DNA of 64,000 nt from Paraburkholderia hiiakae (lineage in GTDB: Bacteria; Pseudomonadota; Gammaproteobacteria; Burkholderiales; Burkholderiaceae): the NCBI RefSeq assembly GCF_904848665.1, contig NZ_CAJHCQ010000006.1, positions 62,001 through 126,000 on the forward strand, read 5' to 3'. The notes under the pieces are model-generated. The model saw only the letters and a list, made by a program, of their open reading frames with translations. It had not been told where the DNA came from and searched no databases. Below are positions 1-8,899 of the stretch, in pieces (position 1 is the first letter of the stretch; every line of letters starts with the position of its first letter). Made by a program: the position numbers and the translations under genes.

Positions 1-698
1 GAAAGTGCGGGACGGAGAGCACGACGCGCCGCGTGAGTCCGGCTTGTGACAGCGCTTCGTCGGTGATGCCGCGAAATCCGCCGCCATCGGGCGAGACGAT
101 AACGTGCTCCAGTGCGCAAAACTGCCGGGCGCTCGGACGGCGTTTGAGGCGCGGATGGTCAGCGCGGCCCGCAAGCACGTAGCGCTCGGAGAAGAGCACG
201 CGCCGGCGCAGGTTCTCAGGTGCATCGCTGGTGGTATGGAACGCCAGATCGATTTCGCCCTGCGCCGCCTGCTTCGCGACGCGCGCAGGTGCGAGTTCCA
301 CTACGGCCAGGCGCGTATGCGGCGCGGCTTCGCGCAAGCCACGCAGGGCTGGCAACGCGATGGTGGACTCACCATAGTCGCTCGCGGCGACGCGCCAGGT
401 ATCGCTGGCGTCGGCTGGATCGAACGGGCTCTCGGGTGCAATCGCGCGCTCGACCGATTCGAGCGCCTCGCGTAGTGGCTCGCGCAACGCGAGCGCGCGC
501 GCCGTGGGCTGCATGCCGCGCGGGCCGGGCAGCAGCAGCGGGTCGCCCAGTATCTCTCGCAGCTTCGCGAGATGCACGCTGACCGAGGGTTGTGAGAAGT
601 TCAGGCGTTGCGCTGCGCGCGTGACGTTGTGCTCGGCGAGCAGCACGTCGAGCGTGACGAGGAGGTTGAGATCGAGGCTGCGTAAATTAACAGACATA
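1..698 (-). CDS. LysR-family transcriptional regulator (3' end outside window)
   Basis: The reverse strand from an ATG at 698 encodes an N-terminal winged helix-turn-helix typical of LysR regulators (LDLNLLVTLDVLLAEHNVTR, then a recognition helix with FSQPSVSVHLAKLREILGDP), followed by the start of the periplasmic-binding-protein-like effector domain. About 232 residues are visible and the C-terminus lies beyond the window edge, so it is partial by position, not necessarily broken. It is divergent from the quinone oxidoreductase at 782-1558, with an 83-bp AT-richer gap between the start codons, which is the classic LysR arrangement. It therefore probably controls that gene and itself. The inducer cannot be inferred. 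Confidence 0.88.
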
Positions 699-781
699 AT
701 GGCTGGTATTTCCGTTATTCATTTCCACTATAGCAGGCACGGAACTAAGCTGGGTACGTGCCAGACCGCGGAACCCTTGCT

Positions 782-1558
782 ATGAATATCCTGCTTGTCT
801 ATGCCCACCCTGAACCGAAGTCGCTCAACGGCGCGCTCAGGGACTTCACCGTCCAGCGTCTTGAGGCGGCGGGTCACGCCGTTCAGGTGTCGGACCTCTA
901 CGCGATGGACTGGAAAGCGACGCTCGACGCGCAGGACAGCGTCGAGCGCCCCGGCGACGCGCCTTTTCATCCGTCGCTTGATTCGAAACACGCTTTCGAG
1001 AACGGCCTCCAGGCGGGGGACATCGCGCGGGAGCAGGCCAAGCTTGTGTGGGCCGATACGCTCATCCTGCAGTTTCCGCTCTGGTGGTTCTCCATGCCTG
1101 CCATCCTCAAGGGCTGGGTGGAGCGTGTTTTCGCGTACGGCTTCGCCTATGGCGTGGGTGAGCACTCAGATGTGCGCTGGGGAAACCGCTACGGCGAGGG
1201 CACGCTCGCCGGAAAACGCGCGATGCTCGTCGTGACGATGGGCGGTTGGGCGTCGCACTACGGGCCGCGTGGCGTGAACGGGCCGATCGACGACATCCTC
1301 TTCCCGATTCATCATGGCGTACTCTATTACCCGGGCTACGACGTGCTGCCGCCGTTTCTCGTGTATCGCACGGGCCGCATGGACGAGGCGCGCTACGCGA
1401 AAACGCGCGACGCACTCGGCGCGCGCCTCGATGCACTGGCGCACACCGCGCCCATCGCGTTTCGCACACAGAACGGCGGTGCGTATGAAATTCCGGCGCT
1501 CACGTTGCGTGAAGACGTCGCGCCGGAGCGCACGGGGTTTGCGGCGCACGTAGCATAA
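782..1558 (+). CDS. NAD(P)H dehydrogenase (quinone), flavodoxin-like fold
   Basis: The 258-residue product belongs to the NQO1/MdaB/KefF flavodoxin-fold family, which uses FAD or FMN to reduce quinones by two electrons in the cytosol. It opens with MNILLVYAHPEPKSLNGAL, the first beta strand and phosphate loop of the family, and has the LILQFPLWWFSMPAILKGW segment that contacts flavin and the dimer partner. An in-frame ATG lies 24 bp upstream at 758, but 782 starts exactly at the first beta strand and is preferred. The gene is divergent from the LysR gene at 1-698, which suggests inducible control, perhaps in electrophile or quinone stress. The exact substrate is not determinable. Confidence 0.85.
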   Translation: MNILLVYAHPEPKSLNGALRDFTVQRLEAAGHAVQVSDLYAMDWKATLDAQDSVERPGDAPFHPSLDSKHAFENGLQAGDIAREQAKLVWADTLILQFPLWWFSMPAILKGWVERVFAYGFAYGVGEHSDVRWGNRYGEGTLAGKRAMLVVTMGGWASHYGPRGVNGPIDDILFPIHHGVLYYPGYDVLPPFLVYRTGRMDEARYAKTRDALGARLDALAHTAPIAFRTQNGGAYEIPALTLREDVAPERTGFAAHVA

Positions 1559-1589
1559 GATGATGCGGTCCCCCACATCATTCGACATC

Positions 1590-2585
1590 CTAAAAGCTGA
1601 CTGCCAGGCCAAACGAAACACCGTGCACGTTGTGGCCAAACACATAGCGCACCATTGCCCGCGTACGGGTGATGATGATGGGATACGTGCTGCTGTCGAG
1701 TTCGAGACCCACGCCCAGCGACGTAAGCTCGTTGAAGCCGAGTACCCCGGCGCTGTCGCCAAAGTAATGCGAGTAGGCGAACTCCAGCACGTAACGCACT
1801 GGCTTGTCCAGCGCGTGCCAGCCCGTTGGCGCGCGCCAGCGCGTCCAGAGGCTCACTTGCTGCGCCAGGGCCGAGCCCTGAACCGCTTGCGCACTGCCGC
1901 CGAAGCTGCGCAGGTAAATATCGGTCGCGCGTAACTCCGCGTCGATTTCGTAGTTCTCGCGGTAGTGCTCATAGTCGAGCATGAGCGAGCCGCCGTAGCC
2001 GTACGCGTCCAGATAGCCGTTGTTGAGGAACTGGAGATTGCTGTCCGTGACATGGTTGAACAACGTTTGTCCGACTCTCAGATCGCTGGAAACACGTCCA
2101 ATCGTGCCGTTTATTATCGGGCGAAACACGAGCTCGTTGGTGATGCGGAAGTCCCAGCCAAGCCCCACCGTGCCGCTGAAGGTATTCCACCGCGTGGGCA
2201 GCGCGCGCTGCTCTGCGCCGTCCGTCGCGATGAACGTCGGGTCGTAGCGGCTATAAGCGAGCGTACCTTCCATGTACAAGGGGAACGTCCGGCTAAGCGT
2301 GAAGCCCCCGCCTAGCTGTGTCTGGCCAAAGCCTGGGTTGCCGGTGGCGCCGTTATTGATCGAAAGCGAACTGGTGGTGACATCCGGAACCGTGGTGTAG
2401 GTCATGATGGACAGCACGGCATCCGCATGTTGCTTGATGTTGCCGCCTATCACCGTGCGGTTCGTCAGTTGATCCGGTACGCTCTGCGCGTGCGTCTGCA
2501 AGGGCAGCACGGCCGCGAGCATCGCCGCGCCAGATTTCACTAGCGTGATGCACAGTTGCGGCCAACGGACGTTGGTGTTCGTCAT
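1590..2585 (-). CDS. Outer-membrane beta-barrel-like protein
   Basis: I do not recognise a named family. The product has a Sec signal peptide (hydrophobic KSGAAMLAAVLPLQTHAQS) and then about 300 residues of alternating short polar/aromatic strands ending in a C-terminal phenylalanine (VSFGLAVSF). That is the usual signature of an outer-membrane barrel inserted by BAM, and the overall style resembles autotransporter-barrel or phenol-degradation (MetA-like) barrels. The start at 2585 is chosen because an AGGA Shine-Dalgarno sits 6-7 bp upstream; an in-frame ATG at 2630 would put extra polar residues before the signal. It is the last gene of the minus-strand operon 7897-1590, so it may form an outer-membrane pore or accessory channel linked to the efflux genes. 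Confidence 0.65.
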   Translation of the reverse strand: MTNTNVRWPQLCITLVKSGAAMLAAVLPLQTHAQSVPDQLTNRTVIGGNIKQHADAVLSIMTYTTVPDVTTSSLSINNGATGNPGFGQTQLGGGFTLSRTFPLYMEGTLAYSRYDPTFIATDGAEQRALPTRWNTFSGTVGLGWDFRITNELVFRPIINGTIGRVSSDLRVGQTLFNHVTDSNLQFLNNGYLDAYGYGGSLMLDYEHYRENYEIDAELRATDIYLRSFGGSAQAVQGSALAQQVSLWTRWRAPTGWHALDKPVRYVLEFAYSHYFGDSAGVLGFNELTSLGVGLELDSSTYPIIITRTRAMVRYVFGHNVHGVSFGLAVSF

Positions 2586-2654
2586 GTTCGATCCTGCCGG
2601 GTCCCGATGCCCGATTGGGTCTGAATACACCTGCTTGAGTTTGCTTAAGCCGGC

Positions 2655-3035
2655 TCACGCCCGATGGCGCGCCTGACGTGAGGCCTCCTGCACCCCGCGC
2701 ACGGCGGCGGCAACGATCAATCCGGTAAACACGAGGCCGATCAGTCCGAGCAGCACCGCGTCGATGCGGCCGAACCCGGTGGTCGGCACCACGTCGCCAT
2801 AGCCGATGGTCAGCGCCGTGATCGCGCAGAAGTACACGGTCTCGCCCATTGAAGAAGGGGTGCGGTTCAGCGTCTCCACCGCGCCGCCGAAATAGAACAT
2901 GCAAATCGTCAGGATAACGAATATCAATAGCAGCCCACCGAGAAGCAGACGCATGTACCAGATGGTCTTGCCCGATTCCAGCAGGATTTCTCGCGCCCTC
3001 GGGGCATGGTCTGCGCTTTTGGGCGCATTGTTCAT
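2655..3035 (-). CDS. Two-TM potassium-channel-family protein
   Basis: This is a 126-residue membrane protein with TM1 at about 31-51, a re-entrant pore helix, the potassium selectivity filter TIGYGD at residues 76-81, and TM2 at about 91-112. This is the minimal KcsA-like pore (Ion_trans_2 family), which should assemble as a tetramer in the inner membrane. No RCK/TrkA-N regulatory domain is present. Its ATG overlaps the stop of the upstream DUF2955 gene by four bases (ATGA), indicating translational coupling. Linkage of a potassium pore to a tripartite efflux operon suggests membrane-potential or osmotic compensation, but that is inference. Confidence 0.85.
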   Translation of the reverse strand: MNNAPKSADHAPRAREILLESGKTIWYMRLLLGGLLLIFVILTICMFYFGGAVETLNRTPSSMGETVYFCAITALTIGYGDVVPTTGFGRIDAVLLGLIGLVFTGLIVAAAVRGVQEASRQARHRA

Positions 3036-4072
3036 GGCGTATTCCTCTCAAGCGATGCTGAGCCACGCTGCGCGAACCGCTCGAATATTTGCAGCATCAG
3101 GCACGCGTAAGCGGTGACGGCGAGAAAGAGCGCCATGCGCACGGCGAATGCACGGTAAACGTCCTTGCCAGCCACGCTGTCCTGGACAGACTGACCCAGC
3201 AGAATGATCATGGTGACGAGGCTGTTCAGCCAGAAGCCGGGCGAGTAGCGCGTGGGGCGGATGCGATACAGCTTGCGCGCCACGAGCAAGCCGAACAGCA
3301 GCATCCACAGATAGAACATCCCGATATTCACAAAGAGCCTGAGCGCAAACCAGAACGCGACGGCGAGCAGCCCGCCGAGCGCCGTGGAGCCGAGCAACTC
3401 ACGCGCCGCGCCGCGCGCCGAGGTGGTGCAGCTTTGCCTGCCGAGGCTCACGGACTTCATGATGATCGGCATGTAGCTCGCGGGGTCGTTCATCGCCAGC
3501 AACCAGGCGGGCATGACCACGAGCGCGGCCTGCAAGGCGATCCGCGATGCCGTCTCCTGCGGCATGACGCGCGCGGCGGGTTTGGCGCCTGCAGGTCCGG
3601 TCTCGGGAAACAGAGCGTGGGTGAAGATCGAAACGAGCACGGCGAGTAGCAGTCCTTTTACGAGCGCGCCGACCACCGTGGCGGCCAGTTGCTGGTCGGC
3701 CACGCCTGCCGCGGAAATCATCGTGAGGCCCGCCGCGAGGAACGTCGCCACGAGATTGTTGCCGCCGCGCAGGCCGGCCCGAAACGCAAGGAAGAGGCAA
3801 AGGCCGACGAGCAGCACACCGGCGAACGGGTAATAGCGCAGCACGGGAACGAGCAACAGGCCGCTGCCCGTTGTGAGCGCAACGACCAGCGCGAGTGCGA
3901 GCGCCGCCTTGAACGAAAGCGACCGGTTCTGAGTGGCCAGCAGAAAGACGGCGAGGACCGGTGCGATCACTGGAATCGGAAAGTCGAGCGCGAAGCTGAT
4001 GGCAAGCGTGAGCGCCGTGCCTGTGGCCAGGCGTAGCGCGCGGCGGCCGGGAAGCGATGGGCTCGTTTGCAT
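3032..4072 (-). CDS. DUF2955 / FUSC-like inner-membrane protein
   Basis: The 346-residue polytopic protein has multiple hydrophobic helices (for example PVIAPVLAVFLLATQNRSL and AGVLLVGLCLFLAFRAGL) and the layout of DUF2955 proteins, which are distant relatives of fusaric-acid-resistance/aromatic-acid exporters (FusC/AaeB). Such proteins normally accompany a HlyD-type adaptor and an outer-membrane lipoprotein, and exactly that trio is found here (DUF2955, HlyD at 4082-5203, OMF at 5200-6774). It likely supplies the inner-membrane permease of an export system for an aromatic or weak-acid compound. It overlaps the downstream channel gene by ATGA. The transported compound cannot be deduced. Confidence 0.82.
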   Translation of the reverse strand: MQTSPSLPGRRALRLATGTALTLAISFALDFPIPVIAPVLAVFLLATQNRSLSFKAALALALVVALTTGSGLLLVPVLRYYPFAGVLLVGLCLFLAFRAGLRGGNNLVATFLAAGLTMISAAGVADQQLAATVVGALVKGLLLAVLVSIFTHALFPETGPAGAKPAARVMPQETASRIALQAALVVMPAWLLAMNDPASYMPIIMKSVSLGRQSCTTSARGAARELLGSTALGGLLAVAFWFALRLFVNIGMFYLWMLLFGLLVARKLYRIRPTRYSPGFWLNSLVTMIILLGQSVQDSVAGKDVYRAFAVRMALFLAVTAYACLMLQIFERFAQRGSASLERNTP

Positions 4073-4081
4073 AGGGGCCGT

Positions 4082-5203
4082 TTAGTAGACGTAGGAGAGC
4101 CAGCTCATCACGCGCAGGAACACGCGGCCGAGCGGATTGAGCGGGTTGCCTGTACCCGGAAACGCCATCACTTCGGCCTGGCCGCCCACACGAACGTTGC
4201 GCAGCCGTGCGCGCTCGTCATCGTCGAACTCGACGATCACGGGAAAGCGTTGCGCGGGCCGCAGCCAGTCGCGGCTGTTCTGCACGGTGGGCAGGGTGCC
4301 GGGCGGCGTGCTTTGGCCGACGCTCACGCCATAGCCGATGCTGCGGATGCGTCCCGCGAACACTTCGCCCGGCAGCGCGTCGAGCGCGATGGCGACAGGC
4401 GTGCCCGCATGAAGATGGCCCAGATTATTCTCCGTCATGTCCGCGCTGACCCAGACATCGTGAATGGCGATGAGTGTCATCACCGGATTACCCGCCGCCG
4501 CGAACTGGCCGACTTCGGTGCGCAGGTCGGTGATCACGCCCGCGGAGCGCGCGCGAATGCGCGTATTGGCGAGATCGAGTTCGGCCTTTTCGAGCGCGCC
4601 AGCCGCGCTGCGCAACTGCGCGTTCTCCGCTTCGTTGCCGCCTTGCTGCTCGCGTGCGCGTTCGATTTCGGCCCGGGCGCTTTCGACCTGGCTTTGCGCC
4701 TGCTCGTGCGTGGCGCGCGCCACTTCGAGCCGCCGCAGCGAGACCGTGCCCTCGTCTTCGCGATACAGCCGCTCCAGCCGGTCGCTATCCTGGCGTGCCT
4801 TGACCTCGTTGGCGAGCGCCGCGCGCAGTGAGGCTTGCGCCGAATCGATACCGGCGGTGCTCGCGCCGATCTGCCGACGCGTGGATTCGAGGTCGGCGCG
4901 CGCGCGGTCGGTGGCAATGCGATATTGCGCGTTGTCGATTTCGAACAGCACGTCGCCCGCGTTGACCTCCTGGTTGTTGTGTACGAGCACGCGCGTGACG
5001 TGTCCCGACACTTCGGCCGCAACGGGCACAACGTAGGCCGTCACACGCGCCTGCTGCGTATAGGGCGTGAAGCGATCGGCAAGCAGGTACCAGAGCAAGC
5101 TGATAGCGATCAGGACTACGACCCACTTGATCGCTTTGCCGGACGAGTCGGAAGCCGGCGGCGGCGCCTGGGGTGTGCTCGGAGGTCCGGACGCGCTGCT
5201 CAT
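4082..5203 (-). CDS. HlyD/EmrA-family membrane fusion protein
   Basis: The 373-residue product has a short cytosolic N-terminus rich in Pro/Ser, one TM segment at about residues 23-43 (KWVVVLIAISLLWYLLAD), a split lipoyl-like domain (VSGHVTRVLVHNNQEVNAGD), a long Arg/Glu/Ala-rich coiled-coil hairpin (about 95-210), and a beta-barrel domain. This is the standard periplasmic adaptor that joins an inner-membrane pump to an outer-membrane channel. Its ATG overlaps the stop of the outer-membrane lipoprotein gene upstream (5200-5203), and the DUF2955 permease follows 9 bp after its stop. It is therefore an integral member of the tripartite pump encoded in this operon. Confidence 0.9.
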   Translation of the reverse strand: MSSASGPPSTPQAPPPASDSSGKAIKWVVVLIAISLLWYLLADRFTPYTQQARVTAYVVPVAAEVSGHVTRVLVHNNQEVNAGDVLFEIDNAQYRIATDRARADLESTRRQIGASTAGIDSAQASLRAALANEVKARQDSDRLERLYREDEGTVSLRRLEVARATHEQAQSQVESARAEIERAREQQGGNEAENAQLRSAAGALEKAELDLANTRIRARSAGVITDLRTEVGQFAAAGNPVMTLIAIHDVWVSADMTENNLGHLHAGTPVAIALDALPGEVFAGRIRSIGYGVSVGQSTPPGTLPTVQNSRDWLRPAQRFPVIVEFDDDERARLRNVRVGGQAEVMAFPGTGNPLNPLGRVFLRVMSWLSYVY

Positions 5204-6774
5204 CGTGTCGGCCCTTCCGGTTGATTGCCAGGACGCTGCGCGGCAGAAGGCGATGCCGGTTCGTCGAGCAGGTCGCCCCAGTCCGTGCGTCGCTGCATTT
5301 GCGCGCGCGTGGCGGGATCGATGAGCGGTTGCTGCAGATCCCAGCCGCCGTCCACGGCCTTGTACAGCGCGATCAGGCCGCTCACGGCGTCGCCGCGATT
5401 AACGACGAACGCGTCCTGCTGCGCGGAGAGTGCGCGCTGCGCGTCGAGCACGCGCTGGAAGTCCGAGTACCCTTCGCGGTAGATCGTGTTGGCGAGCGTG
5501 AGCGAGCGCTGCGCCGCACCTTGCGCGTCGTGCAGGATCGTATCGCGCTGCAGTGCCGCGCTGAGCGCCGTAGCGGCGTCGTCAGCCTCGCGCGCCGCTT
5601 CGCGCACCGTTTCCTGATAGGCGACGATCAGCTGCTGCAGGCGCGCGTCCTGCACGCGCACGTTGTTCGTAATGCGGCCGTGATCGAACAGGTTCCATGT
5701 GATGCTCGGGCCGCCCACCACGGCAAGCGTGTTCGGCGCACCGGCAAGCGAGCTGGCGCTCCACACGAGCGAGCCGACCAGTGAAATCGATGGGTACAGA
5801 TCGGCTTTCGCCACGCCAATCAGCGCCGATTGCGCGGCCATCTGTTGCTCCGCTGCACGCACGTCCGGGCGACGCAGTAAAAGTCTCGCGGGCACATCCT
5901 GAAGCACGGCACGGTCGATGAGCGGGACGAAGCCCGCTTTGGCCGGCTGTACGTCGAGTTCCGGCAGCGGGCCGGGCGGCCGCCCAAGCAGCACGCAGAG
6001 CGCGTGACGCGCAACCTCGATCTGGCTCTCGAATACGGGAATGGTGCTCAGCGTGCCGAGATATTGTGTTTTCGCTTGCTGGAGATCGAGCTCGTCGGTT
6101 TCGCCGCTCTTGAAGAGCTTTTGCGTGATGTCGTAGCTGCGCTTTTGCAGCTGTGCGTTTGCGCGCGCAATACGCAGGCGCGCTTCGGTCGTGCGCAGCG
6201 CGAAATAGGTGTCCGCGACTTGCGCGTGAATGAGCACGAGCGCGTCCTCGCGGTTGTCCTGGGCGGCGAAGAATGAGGCGTCGGCCGATTCGATCGCGCG
6301 GCTGAAGCGGCCCCAGAAGTCCAGTTCCCAGCCAATGCTAAAACCGAGACCATACTGAAAGTACGCGCCCGAACGTGGGTCGAAACCATCGTGGCGTTTT
6401 CGCGCCGAGGCCAGCACGTCGGCGTTGGCCTGCTGCACCTGCGGGTAACGTCCCGCGAGCGCGATACCTAGCTGGGCGCGCGCCTCGATCACACGCAATG
6501 CCGCGATCTTCAGGTCGCCGTTGCCCGCATCGGCAGCGGCCACCAGCTGTTCGAGATTTTCGTCGCCGAATACGTGCCACCATTGCCGCGCGTCGGGCGG
6601 CTCGTTAGGTCGCGCAGCGATCACGGTGACCTGATCGATCGACGCGCTGCTCCAGTGTTCGCTCCAGCTCTCGTGTTGCGGCTGAAAGTCGGGGCCCACG
6701 TGCATGCACGCGCTCAGTAGCGAGCTCAAGCAGGCACCAAGCGGGAGCCAGTGAGGGCGCTCGCAGAGGGACAC
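5200..6774 (-). CDS. NodT/CusC-family outer-membrane efflux lipoprotein
   Basis: The 524-residue product has a lipoprotein signal with lipobox LLSAC and lipidated Cys23, followed by MHVGPDF, the usual start of NodT-type TolC relatives. Two outer-membrane efflux (OEP) repeats follow, with long heptad-like helices and the family motif GYSDFQRVLDAQRALSAQQD near the C-terminus. It should form the trimeric outer-membrane duct of the pump. The gene begins 17 bp after the stop of the AI-2E-family gene and overlaps hlyD by four bases. Its length is somewhat above the usual 470-500 because of N- and C-terminal polar tails. Confidence 0.9.
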   Translation of the reverse strand: MSLCERPHWLPLGACLSSLLSACMHVGPDFQPQHESWSEHWSSASIDQVTVIAARPNEPPDARQWWHVFGDENLEQLVAAADAGNGDLKIAALRVIEARAQLGIALAGRYPQVQQANADVLASARKRHDGFDPRSGAYFQYGLGFSIGWELDFWGRFSRAIESADASFFAAQDNREDALVLIHAQVADTYFALRTTEARLRIARANAQLQKRSYDITQKLFKSGETDELDLQQAKTQYLGTLSTIPVFESQIEVARHALCVLLGRPPGPLPELDVQPAKAGFVPLIDRAVLQDVPARLLLRRPDVRAAEQQMAAQSALIGVAKADLYPSISLVGSLVWSASSLAGAPNTLAVVGGPSITWNLFDHGRITNNVRVQDARLQQLIVAYQETVREAAREADDAATALSAALQRDTILHDAQGAAQRSLTLANTIYREGYSDFQRVLDAQRALSAQQDAFVVNRGDAVSGLIALYKAVDGGWDLQQPLIDPATRAQMQRRTDWGDLLDEPASPSAAQRPGNQPEGPTR

Positions 6775-6790
6775 AGGGCGGCCTCGCGGC

Positions 6791-7897
6791 TCAAGCCTGC
6801 TGTTCTTCTCGTGCGCGTTCGGGTTGAGGCTGGTCTTTCACCCAGCGCCAGAACAGTTGATAGCCAACGGCGAGCATCACCGGGCCGATGAACAGACCGA
6901 TCACGCCGCCCGTGACCATGCCGCCAATCGCGCCGATCAGCACCACGGGCATCGGCACTGCCACGCCGCGGCCGAGCAGCAGCGGCTTGAGCACGTTGTC
7001 GGCGAGACCTGCAACGAACTCGTAGACGGAGAAGACGATAGTCGCCGTGCTCACGCCCTGCGTCATGATCACGAAGATAATGACGGGCACGGTGATGAGC
7101 GTGGCGGGCAACTGCATGATGCCGATCAGCAGCACGGCGAGCGCGAGCAGGCCCGCGCCGGGAACGCCCATCACGATGAAGCCAACGCCGATCAGCACCA
7201 TCTGGATGAACGCGATGCCCACCACGCCCTGAGCGACCGCGCGAATCGTGGCCGTGCAAAGCTCGGCGATCTGCACGCCGTTCTCCGGGCCGGAAATGCG
7301 AGAAGCGATCAACACCGTGCTGCGATGGCCCTTGTCGCCATGCGCCATGAGAATTCCTGCAATGATCAGGGATACGAAGAAAACCAGCAGCGCGGCACCG
7401 AGGCCGGTGAGCGTGCCGAGGAGCGCGAGACCGGCCGTCTTCAGTTGCGGCGCGAACCGCTGCACGAGACCTGTGAGGTCGGTCGACGCCTGCATCCAGA
7501 AGTCGTATACGCGCTGGCCGACGATTGGCCAGTGAGCGATCGAGTCGGCGGGAGGCGGAATATGAAACGTCCCGCTCTTGGCGACGCTCATCGCATGCTC
7601 GATCGAATCGGCCACGGCGACGCCGAGCAGCCAGGTTGGCGCGAGGATCACGCCGAACGCCACGAGAATGATGAGCGACGCGATGACGCCATCCTTGTGA
7701 GCGAAACTGCGCTGCAGCTTCATTTGCAGCGGATAAAGCGTGACCGCGAGAATCACGGACCAGACCATGAGGTCGAGGAACGGAGCGAAGATGCGAAAGC
7801 AAAACATCGCCAGGACGGCAATGAGCGCGGCGCGGATCAGGACATCGAGTAGATCCCGGGACTGCGCCTTTGGCGTTGATGTAGTGGGCAGCAGCAT
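6791..7897 (-). CDS. AI-2E family transporter (PerM/TqsA-type)
   Basis: This predicted inner-membrane protein of 368 residues has paired N-terminal helices (LLDVLIRAALIAVLAMFCF, LMVWSVILAVTLYPL), a large central soluble segment, and a C-terminal helix bundle with GAIGGMVTGGVIGLFIGPV. This is the hallmark of the AI-2E/PerM family, whose members include TqsA and Na+/H+ antiporters. The start at 7897 has an AGGAG sequence 9 bp upstream; the ATG at 7930 would add 11 residues without an obvious signal. It is the promoter-proximal gene of the minus-strand operon running to 1590. Substrate is unknown. Confidence 0.85.
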   Translation of the reverse strand: MLLPTTSTPKAQSRDLLDVLIRAALIAVLAMFCFRIFAPFLDLMVWSVILAVTLYPLQMKLQRSFAHKDGVIASLIILVAFGVILAPTWLLGVAVADSIEHAMSVAKSGTFHIPPPADSIAHWPIVGQRVYDFWMQASTDLTGLVQRFAPQLKTAGLALLGTLTGLGAALLVFFVSLIIAGILMAHGDKGHRSTVLIASRISGPENGVQIAELCTATIRAVAQGVVGIAFIQMVLIGVGFIVMGVPGAGLLALAVLLIGIMQLPATLITVPVIIFVIMTQGVSTATIVFSVYEFVAGLADNVLKPLLLGRGVAVPMPVVLIGAIGGMVTGGVIGLFIGPVMLAVGYQLFWRWVKDQPQPERAREEQQA

Positions 7898-8233
7898 GGT
7901 CTGTCTCTCCTCGATGGCCTGACGCGTCACTCAGACGCGCCGTGGCTCCTTTCGTGTTCCGGCGAGGGCCGCCAGAACCCCAGGTAGTACGAGAAACTGT
8001 CCGCCGACGTTGCGTTCGTTCCCAGCATGACCCCGTGACTGGGAGGGAAACTGCACGATGTTTGCAGTCACCTGTGAGTGGTGCGGAACGAGCCGTCGAA
8101 TTGAGTCTATTACACGCGATGAAAGGGGACAACGAACGTGCGAACCCCGTTTGTGTCGGCGGGGAACCTGGTTAGCAGTGCGCTGAAAATGACGTCGTGC
8201 ACGGGGCGCGATTCTGATTCTTGTTCGCATGCC
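7898..8233 (+). other. Intergenic region, no gene recognised
   Basis: This 336-bp stretch lies upstream of the minus-strand efflux operon and downstream of the small secreted protein gene. Short open frames on both strands are rich in Arg/Ser and have no recognisable motif, signal or ribosome binding site, so I treat it as non-coding. It must hold the promoter of the operon starting at 7897, but no convincing -35/-10 or operator could be picked out by eye. Confidence 0.4.
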
Positions 8234-8605
8234 TCAATGTCCCGGACCACTCGACGGCACGCAACTGAGAATGAGTCGATCGCCTTTGCCCGCACCGGCA
8301 GCCAGCACGGCGTTGTGGAATTCATGGCCGCCGCAGCGCCACTCGGCGAGATAGTCATTGTGACAGCCGCCTGATTGCGCGGCGATGACCGACACCGGAT
8401 AGCTGCAGGTTCGCAAACCGTCGCAATGCTCGGCGAGATCGCGCGTGACATTCCCGCGTGGCGCGCCACAGTTGCTGCCGTAAGTGCCGGCGACGATGTC
8501 GATCGTCGCTTCGTTCGAGGCGGCTGCCGCAGACGAGATCGGGAGGCCGCCAAGGGTGCCGGCTACCCATGCGCCCGCCGCGAGGGCGACTGCGGTTGGT
8601 TTCAT
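8234..8605 (-). CDS. Small secreted Cys-rich protein, SUEL-lectin-like pattern
   Basis: The 123-residue product has a clear Sec signal peptide (AVALAAGAWVAGTLGGLPIS, then AAAAS) and a mature part of about 93 residues with six cysteines. The arrangement of TYGSNCG near the start, HCDGLRTCSYP in the middle, and GGCHNDYLAEWRC and LILSC towards the end resembles the rhamnose/galactose-binding SUEL lectin domain, which typically shows YG...C, C.G...C, a central Cys and a terminal Y.C. The resemblance is by eye and moderate. It is transcribed away from the nitrate genes and has good spacing to no neighbour, so it is probably monocistronic. A periplasmic or extracellular location is expected. Confidence 0.6.
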   Translation of the reverse strand: MKPTAVALAAGAWVAGTLGGLPISSAAAASNEATIDIVAGTYGSNCGAPRGNVTRDLAEHCDGLRTCSYPVSVIAAQSGGCHNDYLAEWRCGGHEFHNAVLAAGAGKGDRLILSCVPSSGPGH

Positions 8606-8753
8606 GACGCACCTCCCAAGGCGGTTTTGTGTAGGCGCGCGAGCGTGGCCTCCGATCCATGTTTACAACTTAGTGCGGTCGCGGCGAAGGGCAAAACGGT
8701 GCCCGGCGATGGTGCGGGGCTTCGCTGCAGTGCACCAGCAGCAGTCATCTGAA

Positions 8754-8768
8754 GCACACGATTGGTGG
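8754..8768 (+). promoter_or_regulatory. Candidate NtrC-binding site (GCAC-N7-GTGG)
   Basis: The site matches seven of eight bases of the NtrC dyad GCAC-N7-GTGC and lies about 105 bp upstream of the sigma-54 promoter at 8873-8888, a normal enhancer distance. Assignment rests on motif similarity only. Confidence 0.4.
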
Positions 8769-8872
8769 CGCTCCGCTCGTCTGGGCCACTCGGGTCATGT
8801 GGGCCGCCTGAACGGTGAAAGCCGCGTCAGCCGGGCATTGCGCGGGTGTGCGCACAACGCTTGCTTAGTAGG

Positions 8873-8888
8873 TGGCACACGTATTGCT
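8873..8888 (+). promoter_or_regulatory. Sigma-54 promoter of the nitrate-transport operon
   Basis: TGGCACACGTATTGCT matches the -24/-12 consensus TGGCAC-N5-TTGCW exactly in its conserved positions, with the required GG-N10-GC spacing. Transcription should start near 8898, immediately before the first hairpin of the leader. Two other nitrate-assimilation units in the window have the same promoter type (12268-12283 and 12038-12053). Confidence 0.85.
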
Positions 8889-8899
8889 TTGTCACTGCC

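Noticed and set aside
758-781. Upstream ATG for the quinone oxidoreductase
   Set aside because: It would add eight polar residues before the first beta strand, while related proteins begin at MNILLVYAHP.
7931-8230. 99-codon minus-strand frame upstream of the efflux operon
   Set aside because: Arg-rich composition without signal, motif or ribosome binding site; treated as non-coding.
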